The position numbers and the translations under genes were made by a program. The notes beneath the pieces were generated by a model. It did not search any database and was not told the origin of the DNA. It saw only the letters and a list, made by a program, of their open reading frames with translations. From the NCBI GenBank assembly GCA_950022655.1, contig OX465583.1, positions 11,617,298 to 11,681,297 of the forward strand: DNA of 64,000 nucleotides, read 5' to 3'. Positions 11,392 to 21,601 of the stretch are shown one piece after another; position 1 is the stretch's first letter, and each line of letters starts with the position of its first letter. Source of the DNA: Alentia gelatinosa. Taxonomy: Eukaryota; Annelida; Polychaeta; Phyllodocida; Polynoidae.

Positions 11392-12312
11392 TCAAGGGGA
11401 AAAAAGAGTATCAACAATCTGTTTATCCAACTGTATCTTGTTTTCTAATGTTCTTTGTAAGTAAGAAAGAACACTCCAACTTGACCAATCTCCAATTTCT
11501 TTTATATCACTAAGAGATACACCTGCCTGGTGCAGAGCAGATGCACCACCCCTGCGTAGTGAATGTGAAGTAGCCTTGTCAAGGCCGTTCAAAGTCAAAA
11601 GTTGAGAGAACTTTTTGGAAAACCAACTATAAGTACATTGTTGTAATTTCCCATTTTTAACAAAAGATATTAAATGATTTTCTGGTTTAAATGAAGCCAT
11701 ACGTAGTAATTCTGATATAAATTGAAATACACAAAAAGGAGAATCCTTTATCTTTGAGAATAGAATTGTCAATATTCGATCATTAAATTGAATTGTTTTC
11801 GACCTCGTAATTTTTAAATAAACATGTGTCTTCGTGAAGGTAATATCTTTTACCAAAATTGCAAAACCTTCTTCGAGAATATTCGTCTTTCTCAGTAGTC
11901 CACGAAAACCTAGAAGACATGATAACCAAAAAGCCATATCTTCCATTATAAACAAATTCAATGAGAAATATATCATTAATAATTCAATCTTTTGAATTGG
12001 TCTTGCTTGTTTTACAGTATAACCAATGGTTCTTTTAATTCCCATTAAAGTCGTTTTAATCTGGAAATGATCAACTGGAACGTGATCGAAACCATTTATT
12101 TTATGAAAAACCCATAGGGCAGAAAGATAATTTATGATACTATTATACTTGAAAGACTTCGCCATGTATGAAATATACATGCAAACGACATAAATGGTCG
12201 CAGGCAATGGGAGAAATTTAAATTCTTGACAAAAACGAAGGTAGTGTGTCCATTGGCATTTTCGTGTAATAGACGTATTCGTAGACATCCAACTCTGTTG
12301 GTATTGGTGCAT
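11392..12312 (-). CDS. Ngaro tyrosine recombinase (integrase)
   Basis: 306 residues. In DIRS-order elements this enzyme integrates a circular DNA copy by site-specific recombination instead of a DDE integrase. The N-terminal 110 residues resemble the helical core-binding domain. Catalytic residues can be placed: Arg141 in GFRGLLRKTN, His251 and Arg254 in SHSLRRGG, Trp276/279 in GDWSSW replacing the second His, and the nucleophile Tyr284 in VLSYLQ. The motif DIKEIGDWSSWSVLSYL is typical of the family. It starts 7 bp after the RT stop in another frame, so it needs re-initiation, splicing or its own message. Length is normal and the frame is unbroken. Confidence 0.9.
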   Translation of the reverse strand: MHQYQQSWMSTNTSITRKCQWTHYLRFCQEFKFLPLPATIYVVCMYISYMAKSFKYNSIINYLSALWVFHKINGFDHVPVDHFQIKTTLMGIKRTIGYTVKQARPIQKIELLMIYFSLNLFIMEDMAFWLSCLLGFRGLLRKTNILEEGFAILVKDITFTKTHVYLKITRSKTIQFNDRILTILFSKIKDSPFCVFQFISELLRMASFKPENHLISFVKNGKLQQCTYSWFSKKFSQLLTLNGLDKATSHSLRRGGASALHQAGVSLSDIKEIGDWSSWSVLSYLQRTLENKIQLDKQIVDTLFSP

Positions 12313-12319
12313 CTCGCCT

Positions 12320-14215
12320 TCAAGACCTATAACAACAAAATTGGTTAAACATGAATGGTGGAATAATAGCTTTATTCCTTACATCATAACGACGTGACAA
12401 AAAATCGGGTAGGATATTATCCTCCGATTTAATATAACTAGCTGTTATTTCAAAGTTAAACAAAACGCTAAGCCAGAAAAGTTCACGCAGCCAATTCATA
12501 ACTTGCAAATTTCTACTCCTTCCAGTATTAATAGCAGTAATAACTTGAGTATTATCTGAAATTAATTGAACATGATAATTTCCCCATAAGTGACCCCATT
12601 TTTGGACAGCTGCCATTACAGGCCAAAGCTCCAAAATATTTATATTTTTATCTATCGATTCCAAAGGGCAATGAAACCAATGGTGGGATTGAGTATGATC
12701 ATCTGGGACTCTGGGTAAAACGTCAGTCCATACACCAATTAGAAAATCATTAGCAAAGGTTGCACCAAAACCTGAAAAAGACGAATCTGTTTGTACTTTT
12801 ATCAAACCATGATGTTTAGGAATTAACAAATGTTTACTACCATTAAATATTGTTAAAAAACCTTTCCACCATTGCAAGTCCAGTCTTAACCAATCTGGAA
12901 TCTTGCAATGCCTCAGTCTGTCTTTCATAAAAGTGACGAAGTTGATCACCCTCCGAGAAAAAGTTCTGCCACCTTTTACTACTGTGCTAGCATGAGCTAA
13001 ATAGCCTGCTAACACAGCCATTTCATGATAAGACGCTGTGTCTTTAAACAGGTATAAATCAATTAAATCCTTCAATTTAATTAACTTTTCCATAGGTAAA
13101 CGTACCTGCATATCTACACTAGATAACTCAATTCCTAAAAATGTGATTTCTTGTGTAGGACTTACCACCTTGGGCCATGCTATACCGAATCCCAATGACC
13201 TCAGGAAATTGATCAAAATCCTGAGTTTTTCCTGACACTCTGCAAAAGTATTACCGATTATCAAGAAATCGTCCAGGTAACCAAAAACTCTATCCACCCC
13301 TCGACGTTCCATTGATCTCACAATGAACTCGGTCAATTGGGTAAAAATATAAGGAGCACATTTGAGGCCGAATACTAATCGGTTTGATTCAAAATACAAA
13401 GTTTCACCACCATCAGATTCCCATTGAAAGCCCTGAAAACGTCGATGATCAGGATTAACTGGGATACTTCGATATGCTTCTTGAATATCGAGAACTGCAA
13501 AATAACAACCTTCAGAAATATTATTCATAACTGTATCTATATGAAGATATTTAAATTTAGAACAAACCTCGTCCATAAAATTATTAATACTATCGTCTAT
13601 CGGCCTTTTACAATCGGTAATAGGTCGAAGCTTACCAGACGATTTTTTCACTGCTCCCAACGAGTGAATACATTGGGGGGGATCTGAAACAATAGTAATT
13701 TTTTCTTCAATTAATTCTTGAGCAATAGTATCGTTCATTTGACTACGGTATTCACTAGAATAAATACTATTATAATTATAAGAAAAATAAGAACCTTCGA
13801 AAGTTGAATCTACAATCGAAAAACCATCTCTGACACCTAGAAATATATATTCTGCATTAATATCAAAAGTTTTTGAATAACATTCATCATAAAAATGGCA
13901 AATATTCAGTTGGTTTCTTCTTCCTGCAATGAAATGATTATTATCACATTTCTCGCCACAAGGGCGAACGAAGGGTCTAGACGTATCTACCTCCGGATCA
14001 TTGTCCTCCACTGAATTCGTATTCTCTAGTGAAAAATTAACATGTGCCGTTGTTTCATCCGAACCACTCGTGCGGGCAGAAAAACCAATACTATCAGACA
14101 AATTAACTAATTTTTCATTTGAAGAAAATTCTATCTGATCCTGTACGGCAACAGGAACAACCTCTGCGCCGGAAACAAGCGGCAGTCCACGCGATGAAAA
14201 ATCATCGCCCACCAT
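12320..14215 (-). CDS. Ngaro reverse transcriptase-RNase H
   Basis: 631 residues from the first ATG. Residues 1-170 are acidic linker. RT spans about 175-390, with the first catalytic Asp243 in FAVLDIQEAYRSIPV, LVFGLKCAPYIF, and the YLDD box at 313-316. RNase H spans about 470-610, with Asp477 (VQTDSS), Glu529 (NILELWPV), Asp554 (LISDNTQV) and Asp604 (LPDFLSRR). No protease, DDE integrase or methyltransferase follows. The frame is open upstream for 34 codons to the gag amber stop, so gag and pol share one frame and the true N-terminus may come from readthrough rather than from this ATG. The protein makes DNA from the element RNA, with cDNA completed as a circle. Confidence 0.93.
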   Translation of the reverse strand: MVGDDFSSRGLPLVSGAEVVPVAVQDQIEFSSNEKLVNLSDSIGFSARTSGSDETTAHVNFSLENTNSVEDNDPEVDTSRPFVRPCGEKCDNNHFIAGRRNQLNICHFYDECYSKTFDINAEYIFLGVRDGFSIVDSTFEGSYFSYNYNSIYSSEYRSQMNDTIAQELIEEKITIVSDPPQCIHSLGAVKKSSGKLRPITDCKRPIDDSINNFMDEVCSKFKYLHIDTVMNNISEGCYFAVLDIQEAYRSIPVNPDHRRFQGFQWESDGGETLYFESNRLVFGLKCAPYIFTQLTEFIVRSMERRGVDRVFGYLDDFLIIGNTFAECQEKLRILINFLRSLGFGIAWPKVVSPTQEITFLGIELSSVDMQVRLPMEKLIKLKDLIDLYLFKDTASYHEMAVLAGYLAHASTVVKGGRTFSRRVINFVTFMKDRLRHCKIPDWLRLDLQWWKGFLTIFNGSKHLLIPKHHGLIKVQTDSSFSGFGATFANDFLIGVWTDVLPRVPDDHTQSHHWFHCPLESIDKNINILELWPVMAAVQKWGHLWGNYHVQLISDNTQVITAINTGRSRNLQVMNWLRELFWLSVLFNFEITASYIKSEDNILPDFLSRRYDVRNKAIIPPFMFNQFCCYRS

Positions 14216-14317
14216 CGAATTAGAGTCGATACAGGCCGTGCTAATGTTATTTCCGTATACATCGAGATAATTATATTTCCCCTTATTTGCAAATCGTTCA
14301 GGGGAAAAAACCTTATC

Positions 14318-15403
14318 CTATTTAGGATCTATTTTCTCGTTAGACTTATCCTTTGAGCCCTTTTTGCACGACTGGACCGGATGACCCTGGCCACAATAAG
14401 AACAATCATGTCGATAAAGACAGTTAGGGAAAACACAACCCTTGGAGGTATTGAATTTCCAGCACACCCCCTCGCTCTTACCCTCTTGACGCCTATTGGT
14501 TGATTTCTTTTCAACCTTATCTTGGAATTCTTTTAACTTTTTCGAAAGATTAACGAAAGCAAAAGTTGTCTCATAATTAAGGAACTTTTCTGTTAAAAAG
14601 GAGTCACCATAACCGAAACCTTCCATGCCCAAACTGTCCGCTTTTTCACGCATTGCTAAATCATACTCCACGAGGGATTTGCCCGTGTGGGTAGGTTTGC
14701 GGTCAATTAGATACGAGATATGATCTGCTAAACCTTCTGTATTCAAACCTTGTGAAGACAAAGTTCTCAATAACCCCATGTTTGCACTGAGTATCTGGTC
14801 AAAAGTTGGATTATCGCAACTAGGAGGTAGAAAAGGAGTAAGTGAAAAGAACTTGGACTTACGTTTTACCTTCTCTGAACAGGCATGTGTGCCGGTGCAA
14901 TTTGATGCATTTCCCTGCACGTGCGGTGGAAGAAAAATTTTTGCATTAGGATAAACAGGTCTTAAACTAGGGTTGGTTTGTAACCCCCGAGGCAATGAGG
15001 CCTGACCGGCAATTTCATGGTTGAATGCGCTGGGCATTGCACTATCGCTACCACGTGGCACCCTTTCAGACTGGCCGGCACCTTCCTCGGAACTGTTTCT
15101 CAACTCAAAGTCTCGAAAACTGGAACATAATACCTGTATATCAGACCTAATAGAGGAGACCTCCTTCTTTAGTTTGTTATGTTCTAACAAAAGGTTACTC
15201 ACCCAAGGGGGCTTTTGCCACGGGGATCCGCCACCGCCCTCTGCCCTGTCTCCAACCGCTCCCAATTCCTCCTCTGTACTCTGTGTAGAAGTCCTCTGTA
15301 ACTCCTTAAATTTACAGGTGGGACAGCCTTCTCTATGTGACCGACCATCGTAGTCCAAGCCACAAGTGTCACACTTGCGCATGGTAACCAAAAGGTATAC
15401 CAA
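14318..15403 (-). CDS. Ngaro Gag-like protein with zinc knuckles
   Basis: 361 residues, but the second Met (15382) places the first zinc motif at the N-terminus and is a likely alternative start. Cys11-x2-Cys14 and Cys27-x2-Cys30 form a zinc-ribbon-like pair. A Pro/Gly linker is followed by a coiled-coil-like stretch (about 70-100) and a helical central region. Near the C-terminus a CCCH finger (C-x8-C-x4-C-x3-H from residue 314) adjoins a CCHC knuckle (CSYCGQGHPVQSC), which should bind element RNA. It ends with an amber UAG that lies in the same frame as the RT frame downstream. About 40-60 bp separate its start from repeat A1. Confidence 0.85.
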   Translation of the reverse strand: MVYLLVTMRKCDTCGLDYDGRSHREGCPTCKFKELQRTSTQSTEEELGAVGDRAEGGGGSPWQKPPWVSNLLLEHNKLKKEVSSIRSDIQVLCSSFRDFELRNSSEEGAGQSERVPRGSDSAMPSAFNHEIAGQASLPRGLQTNPSLRPVYPNAKIFLPPHVQGNASNCTGTHACSEKVKRKSKFFSLTPFLPPSCDNPTFDQILSANMGLLRTLSSQGLNTEGLADHISYLIDRKPTHTGKSLVEYDLAMREKADSLGMEGFGYGDSFLTEKFLNYETTFAFVNLSKKLKEFQDKVEKKSTNRRQEGKSEGVCWKFNTSKGCVFPNCLYRHDCSYCGQGHPVQSCKKGSKDKSNEKIDPK

Positions 15404-15442
15404 AAACGGACAAAAGTCAATGAAAAGTCGACCAAAGTCGAG

Positions 15443-15662
15443 AAAAAAATCTGAAGCGTGGTGGGTCGGCGGTGGCGGATCCCTGTAGAGTGAGGTCGAT
15501 CCCTGGTCCTGCCCGTCCTTTTATGGTCTGGTATCTGATGCCCTCTGGTGTCAGGTTCCTGAGTTGTTGGTCCCTGGTCCATGAACGCCGTGGTCCCCTG
15601 GTGAGACTTTACTGTACTACTATTTTATATGTCCATAAAGACTAGTCTTTATGATCCACATA
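15443..15662 (-). repeat. Ngaro split direct repeat A1 (5' end)
   Basis: 220-bp terminal copy, identical by eye to A2 (10989-11208). It should contain the promoter of the element because it is the only non-coding sequence upstream of gag. TA repeats follow directly outside it. Confidence 0.9.
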
Positions 15663-15679
15663 TATATATATGCGTGTGT

Positions 15680-16029
15680 GTATGTACAATGGCATCAAGC
15701 CAGAGGTAATGCTGCCGTGTGAGGTATAAAACCGATCGGTTGCAGCACCTCGTCGACAGTATCACGCATTTCTCCCCCACGCCTCGTTCTCTCACGCCGG
15801 GTACGTGCTCGTGTGTGGTGGGGATGTATACGGGAGAGGTTCTAGGAGGATATCCTTGGACCGGGCCTGAGTGGCTCATTGGATCACCACGTGGAGCTGA
15901 GAGGTCGTCATGGGGTCACGGGGTCAGACTCAGGGGCGCCGGGGAAGTCTTCCGTCAAGACATAAGCGCCAGCATGCTGAACATAGCAGCAACAGGCAGC
16001 CATCAATGAGCAGGGGAAAGGCAGGCTTG
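15680..16029 (+). other. GC-richer unique block with a TATA-like box
   Basis: A TATAAAA word at 15725-15731 is followed by 280 bp of GC-richer, apparently single-copy sequence holding an open frame of 96 codons (15719-16009) that I do not recognise. The frame begins upstream of the TATA-like word, so the two do not make a coherent gene. It may be an old exon or chance. Confidence 0.2.
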
Positions 16030-17515
16030 TGGGCCGTGAAATATAGCTAGAGATCTCTCAAGGCAGTGTTTCTGTTCTTTACAACTGTTGATATGATGGA
16101 TAAAGAGAACAAGTAAAGCGCACAATGAAATATAGCTAGAGATCACCATTCTGCCCTTTATGGTTGTTTATATGACAGATATAGAGAAGACGTAGAGTGC
16201 ACTATGAAATATAGCTAGAGACCTCGCAAGCCAGTGTTTCTGTTCTTTACGGCTGTTGATATGATGGATTAAGGGAACAAGTAAAGTGCACAATGAAATA
16301 TAGCTAGAGATCACCATTCTGCCCTTTATGGTTGTTTATATGACAGATATAGAGAAGATGTAGAGCGCACTATGAAATGTAGCTAGAGACCTCGCAAGCC
16401 AGTGTTTCTCTTCTTTACGGCTGTTGATATGATGGATAAAGGGAAGACGTAGAGCGCACTATGAAATATAGCTAGAGATCAGTATTTCTGCCTTTTATGG
16501 TTGTTTATATGATGGATAAAGGGAAGACGTAGAGCACACTATGAAATATAGCTAGAGATCAGTATTTCTGCCCTTTACGGTAGTTTATATGATGGATAAA
16601 GAGAAGATGTAAAGCTCATACGAAGGGAAACAACAGATAAAAAAGAAGAAAAGATTCGAACAGGGAACTCTACATTTGACAGTTGTTAATATGATGGATA
16701 AAGATAACACATAAAGCACACAATGAAATATAGCTAGAGATCTCCCAAGGCAGTATTTCTGTTCTTTACGGCTGTTGATATACTGGATTAAGGGAACAAG
16801 TAAAGTGCACAATGAAATATAGCTAGAGATCACCATTCTGCCCTTTATGGTTGTTTATATGACATATATAGAGAAGATGTAGAGCGCACTATGAAATGTA
16901 GCTAGAGACCTCGCAAGCCAGTGTTTCAGTTCTTTACGGCTGTTGATATGATGGATAAAGGGAAGACGTAGAGCGCACTATGAAATATAGCTAGAGATCA
17001 GTATTTCTGCCCTTTACGGTAGTTTATATGATGGATAAAGAGAAGATGTAAAGCGCATACAAAGGGAAACAACAGATAAAAAAAGAAGAAAAGATTCCAA
17101 CAGGGAACTCTACATTTGACAGTTGTTAATATGATGGATAAAGATAACACATAAAGCACACAATGAAATATAGCTAGAGATCTCCCAAGCCAGTTTTTCT
17201 GTTCTTTGAGGCTGTTGATATGAGAGATAAAGAGAACAAGTAAAGCACACTATGAAACATTGCTAGAGATGGGTATTTCCGTACTTTATCCTAACCCTAA
17301 TAAAAAATGCATAGGCTTAAAATTGGCTATCTGTATTTGAGTGAGCATGCAGTAAAGATGATAGATAAAGATGACACGTAAAGCGCACTATGAAATATAG
17401 CTAGAGATCTCAAAAGGCAGTACTTCTATTCTTTACAGATGTTGATATGAGAGATAAAGAGAAGATGTGAAGCGCATAGGAAGGAATCAACAAATAAGAA
17501 AAAAGTAAAACAAAA
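16030..17515. repeat. 80-90-bp tandem array, left part
   Basis: Each unit holds TGAAATATAGCTAGAGATC, TTCTGYYCTTTA and GATATGATGGATAAAG, with spacing alternating between about 80 and 89 bp (unit starts 16037, 16125, 16205, 16294). A remnant of a hairpin-superfamily block (TTTATCCTAACCCTAATA, ATAGGCTTAAAATTGG) is embedded at 17288-17345, as it is again at 18.8 kb. Confidence 0.9.
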
Positions 17516-17525
17516 TTCCGATGTA

Positions 17526-18646
17526 CACTGTATAAAAATTCCTGTGAATTTTATGGTATTTCCCAGGCAACTGGGGTGCCAGGGAAATACCGTAAATTGT
17601 ACGGGTGACCATAATATATTTTTGACTGTAAATTATAACTGTCCTAGACTGTATTTAAAGGTTTAAACCTATAATATATTTCAGACCATGAATCTTTACT
17701 GTAATAAACTGTATTTTGAAAACGGTTCAGACCTGTAAATACAGAGGAGCAAAGCTGTATGAAATATACTGTGTGCACAGCCCTTCGTTATACATATACC
17801 AGAAATCTTGCTATTGAGGTTCTTGAGAATTGTTATATGTAGAGGGCCACCTATAGAGTATGTATACAGAATTTCTGAAATTTTAAACCTCCAACTCCTC
17901 CTCCCAAACTTTTATGCAATTGATCAAAGAAAGAGCATATGCAGAATTTCCTAAATCCTTGACCCTCCACCCCCCCTTCAGTGCACATGGTATTTTATGA
18001 ATGGCCCCTAGGAGATTATGAATATAAAAATGAATATTTTGTATTGGCTACCATCATATATTCTTTATCGGCCTATTGGCTTATCAGTATCATTAATAAT
18101 TATTATCAATGATATTTCAACATTTAAGTTTTTCAACTCTAATGTTATTAGTTCAAACTATTTTACAGGAATACTCATCAGAATCTGACAGTACAAGGCT
18201 GCATTTGATAAAGTAAGATGAAGTCAATCCTACATACCTTTTAGAAATGTCCTATGAAAGTGGTGTCTAATCCCCTTTATGATATTGATGTCATGACAAC
18301 TTGAGAATAAATGTGCTTTAAATGGCAGGAACTTCACAGGAAGTGGGATGAATATCGATGAATATCTATTACACATTTTGATGAAGTTAACTCTTGCATT
18401 TTATTCTCCACTTTGATTTGTTGCTGATATTGGAGTTAATCTAAGTGTATCTAATATGTCCATATTTACAGCTTTATACTGTAAACTGACCATAGATTGG
18501 GTGGATTACAGTCCTGAATATTTTTACAGTTGAAAACCGTTTTTTGGTATCAAATATACGGTATAGAACTGTGAGTAAGATTACAGTGATATACCGTCCA
18601 TGTTTACGGTAGTATACTGTATATTTTACGGAAATATTTTACAGTG
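17526..18646. mobile_element. non-autonomous element with CACTGTA ends
   Basis: Ends CACTGTATAAAAATTCC and GGAAATATTTTACAGTG are inverted repeats, and the interior is full of ACTGTAAAT / TTTACAGT / CCGTAAA words in both orientations. It interrupts the 80-90-bp array between AAATTCC and GACAGTTG, words that are adjacent (about 20 bp apart) in uninterrupted units at 17.1 and 19.5 kb. No protein is encoded. The target duplication is obscured by a palindromic TGTACA at each junction. Confidence 0.75.
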
Positions 18647-18654
18647 TACATTAG

Positions 18655-19700
18655 ACAGTTGTAGATATGATGGATAAAGATAATATGTGAAGCGCACTAT
18701 AAGATACAGCTAGAGATCTCACAAGTTAGTATTTATGTCATTTACTGCTGTTGATATGATGGATTAAGAGAAGAATATAGCTTGAGATCAGTATTTCTAT
18801 CCTTTATCCTACCCCTAATAAAAAACGCCATAGGCTTAACTTTGGCTGACTGTATTTCGGTGAACAGGCAGTAAAGTGTTATTTATAGCACGAGGGTAGC
18901 AAATGGAGACTGGGGATAGGATAAATACTAAACTTTAGTCGAGTTAGCAGAGTTAGTGGGTATCACACTCCAGTCAGGTCTGCTTCTCATGATGCTCGGC
19001 TAACACCTCGCACAGTAATTTGCGACCTGCCCATCATGCAATACACACTAACACTACTCACTCACATTCAGTTTCTACTAATTATGGCTGTTGATATGAT
19101 AGATAAAGAGAAGACGTAACTTTAAAATAAAGCTAGTATTTCTGCCCTATGCGTCTTGCGATATGAGAGATAAAGAGAAGATGTAAAGAGCATACGAAGG
19201 GAGTCAACAGATGAGAAAAAAGTAAAACAAATTCCAATGGGGAGCTGTACACTTGACAATTGAAATATAGCTCAAGTTCTTGCAAGTAAATATTTCAGTC
19301 CTTTATGGTTGTTGATATGAGAGATAAAGAGAAGACGTAAAGCGCACTATGAAATATTGCTAGAGATCAGCATTTCTGTCCTTAACGGTTGTTGATATGA
19401 CAGATAAAGAGGAGATGTATGTAGCGCATACGAAGGAAATCAACAGATAAGAAAAATGTGAGGCAAAATTCCAACGGGGAACTGTACATTTGACAGTTGT
19501 TGCTATGATGGATAAAGATAACACTTAAAGCGCACTATGAAATATAGCTAGAGATCTCGCAAGCCTGTATTTCTGTTCTTTATGGTTTACGGTTTCTTGA
19601 TATGAGAGATGAAGAGAAGATGTTAAGCGCATGCGAAGGGAATCAACAGATAAAAAAAAAGTAAAATATTCCAACGAGAAACTGTACATTTTCACTGAAC
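18655..19700. repeat. 80-90-bp tandem array, right part
   Basis: Continuation of the same array after the CACTGTA element, more degraded, and interrupted by a hairpin-superfamily element at 18803-19078. Confidence 0.85.
18803..19078. mobile_element. hairpin-superfamily element (copy 2)
   Basis: The block begins TTTATCCTACCCCTAATA with CCATAGGCTTAAC and closes at ATAGGATAAA (18921). The hairpin 18925-19078 follows. Outer arms (TAAACTTTAGTC.. against ..GTTTCTACTA) are imperfect and the inner arms (GTTAGTGGGTAT/ATACACACTAAC) are better. In reverse the apex reads GCGAGGTGTTAGCCGAGC, matching the 31.5 and 63.8 kb hairpins although the arms differ. Confidence 0.7.
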
Positions 19701-19859
19701 AAAATAACAATTTTTCTTACCGAACAACAGATAAGAGGCCTATGAGGGATCTGCCTGTTGGGGCCGGCCTCTGACGGTATACCGCAGGCTCCCTGAACAC
19801 ATTATCGGCGAGTACCGCAGGGAGCAGGCCTTGGTTTGCCGGAATTCTCAGATCATCTC

Positions 19860-20075
19860 GGTTTAAAGAGGCGTGAGACGTGCTGACGACGACCGCTGTG
19901 GTTTGTCGGTCTGCCGATCACTATGTCGGCAAACCCGCCGCGCCGCCGCCACCGCGACGCCGCCGACGACGCCGACGATGACATCCCGACGGGTTTCTAT
20001 TGATTGACTCTTCCGGTCAACGCCGGAAGTGACGTGATTGTCAGGCTCTGAGTGAGCAGCTACGTCATCCGTGAA
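19860..20075. promoter_or_regulatory. CpG-dense block with ETS- and CRE-like sites
   Basis: A short island (CGCCGCCGCCACCGCGACG and similar) is followed by a palindromic pair of ETS-like sites (CTTCCGGTCAACGCCGGAAG at 20010-20029) joined to GTGACGTGA, and by TACGTCAT at 20061. The CCGGAAGTGACG composite is a known animal promoter motif. A minus-strand frame of 83 codons overlaps it but is not recognisable. The 56-bp array starts directly to the right, so the block may instead be the end of that repeat element. Confidence 0.3.
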
Positions 20076-20080
20076 GTCTA

Positions 20081-20775
20081 AAGTGGGAAACACACTGTAC
20101 AATTTTGTTTCCACCGATTTAATCCGTCAATTGTTAAGTGGGAAACACTGTACGATTTTGTTCCCACAGATTAATTCCGTTAATCGTAGAGTCGGAAACA
20201 CACTGTACGATTTCGTTCCCACCGTTGTATTCCGTTAATCGTTCAGTGGGAAACACACTGTATGATTTGGTTCCCACCGATTAATTCTGTTAATCGTTAA
20301 GTGGGAAACACACTGTACAATTTCATTCCCACTGTTTTACTCCGTCAATCTTGTTCCCACCGATTAATTACGTTAATCGTAAAGTGGGAAACACACTGCA
20401 TGATTTTATTCCCACCGGTTAACTCCATTAATCGTAAAGTGGGAAACACACTGTACGATCTCGTTCCCACCGATTAATTCCGTTAATCATAAAGTGGGAA
20501 ACACACTGCACGATTTTGTTCCCACCGATTTATTCTGTTAATCGTTAAGTGGGAAACACACTGTACGATTTTGTTCCCACTCCGTTAATCGTAAGCTAGT
20601 CTTCACGTGTTTCAGGGGATTTGCACAGGGAATAGATCATCACAGCGGGATTTATGGATCAGGAGTTGGTCATAAGTGGGAATTAATCCTATACAAATTC
20701 TGTTCACACTGGACAACTGACTTACGATTTACTTGGAGGCTAGAGGCCACCGTAAAGAAACAAAAGCTTAATCGG
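20081..20775. repeat. about 55-bp tandem array plus unique tail (family h)
   Basis: About nine units of AAGTGGGAAACACACTGTA, CGATTTTGTTCCCACCGATT and CCGTTAATCGT (20081-20590) are followed by a non-repeated tail (20590-20775). The tail aligns with 59280-59440 (shared CACAGC(A/G)GGATTTA, GGACAACTGA, GAGGCCACCG). At 59205 the same tail carries a single unit, so this array arose by amplifying the element's terminal unit. Confidence 0.88.
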
Positions 20776-20778
20776 CTG

Positions 20779-20941
20779 AAGGCGTCCACTGAGCTTCCGA
20801 TACACTGCGATAGGCCTTATGATGCAACTCCAGACACATCTCGATATCGCGTCGGAAAGTCTGCTATAATCCGTAGCCGATACACCCGAGGATGTACCCC
20901 GAAGCACGCATCGTAAGGTCTATCGCAGGGTTTCGGGAGCC
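20779..20941. mobile_element. MITE family e, diverged copy
   Basis: The left TIR is GGCGTCCACTGAGCTTCCGA, and the right end is degraded to TTTCGGGAGC. The interior matches 10183-10356 (GATAGGCCTTATGATGCA, CCGATACACCCGAGGATG). Confidence 0.7.
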
Positions 20942-21600
20942 AGGCCTTGCTCTCTGTGTGCCAAATCGGTCGGCGGGGCTCTGTCTGTCTGTGGCAGGGC
21001 CATTTCTCCTCACCCAGTGACAAATCATGGGCCAAAAACATCACCTGTTGTAACCGACAATGGGAAGGAACATGCTCCTTGATTTATCGGTCCCAATTTC
21101 GTAACGTTGGACGGCAATTTATCTCCACACGGGAGGCATTTTCAAATCTTAAGCCAGATGCCCATCTACCGATTTAGGGTTGAACGATTAGTTCCCAAAT
21201 CATATAGGAGTCGGTCACCTTGTCGCAGGCAAATTACGTAACCCCTCGCTCGACCCGCACACTGATAAAATCTGTATATGGTCCACTTATCACTGGGGGA
21301 GGGCAAAAACCAAAGAAACCGAGTGTTCACTAATCACTGGGTAGCCTTGCCTAGCTATCCTACATCTACGACTCCGTTAGGATGGCTTGGCTGAAACAAA
21401 TTACCCTCCGTTTGTCGCCGACAAACGTACATAAATGTTCCGAAATCGGTAGATGGGCATTGGGCTTTAGGCAAAGTTCTAGAATGGGGTACTCCACTGA
21501 CCGACTCAACTTTTAGACTCAGCCTCAGCTTACAATTGTCCTTTTGTTGCCTAAAAAGGAACATTCATGTTCGGAAATAGTACAGTGTGTTATGGCCTTT
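20942..21600. repeat. dispersed repeat homologous to 59441-59800
   Basis: Shares GGCAGGGCCATTTCT, GGGAAGGAACA(T/G)GCTC, GGCAAAGTTCT, GACCGACTCAA and GTGTTATGGCCTTTA with the 59.4-59.8 kb copy. Here it is split by a family b MITE (21152-21466) and ends where a family c MITE is inserted (21602). Confidence 0.75.
21152..21466. mobile_element. MITE family b with TTA target duplication
   Basis: TIR AGCCAGATGCCCATCTACCG at the left and complement ending GATGGGCATTGGGCT at the right, 315 bp, flanked by TTA on both sides. The paralogous empty site at about 59670 reads AAATCTAAGGCAAAG, confirming the limits. Internal GTCGCCGACAAACG and GTCGCAGG words. No coding capacity. Opposite orientation to the copy at 28020. 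Confidence 0.88.
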
Positions 21601-21601
21601 A

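Larger units (their letters stand above)
10805..15662 (-). mobile_element. intact Ngaro-type (DIRS order) retrotransposon
   Basis: Read on the minus strand the order is A1 (15662-15443), gag, RT-RNase H, tyrosine recombinase, B1 (11369-11206), A2 (11208-10989), a 20-bp AAT-rich spacer, then B2 (10968-10805). This A1-ORFs-B1-A2-B2 split-direct-repeat layout is that of Ngaro and PAT elements. The lack of any methyltransferase domain after RNase H favours Ngaro. Both repeat pairs look identical by eye and no reading frame is broken except for one amber codon between gag and pol, so the insertion is young and possibly active. It sits in a TA microsatellite. Confidence 0.92.

Noticed and set aside
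13038..13687. Plus-strand frames at 13038 and 13424
   Set aside because: Antisense shadows of the RT coding sequence.
12320..14215. Methyltransferase domain after RNase H (would indicate DIRS/PAT instead of Ngaro)
   Set aside because: The frame ends about 20 residues after the PDFLSRR end of RNase H, leaving no room.
15199..15582. 127-codon minus frame starting in repeat A1
   Set aside because: Alternative frame overlapping gag and A1; the A1 part recurs in A2 without extension, and no domain is visible.
20817..21177. 75-76 codon frames
   Set aside because: Fall inside MITE e and a dispersed repeat and are not maintained in the paralogues.
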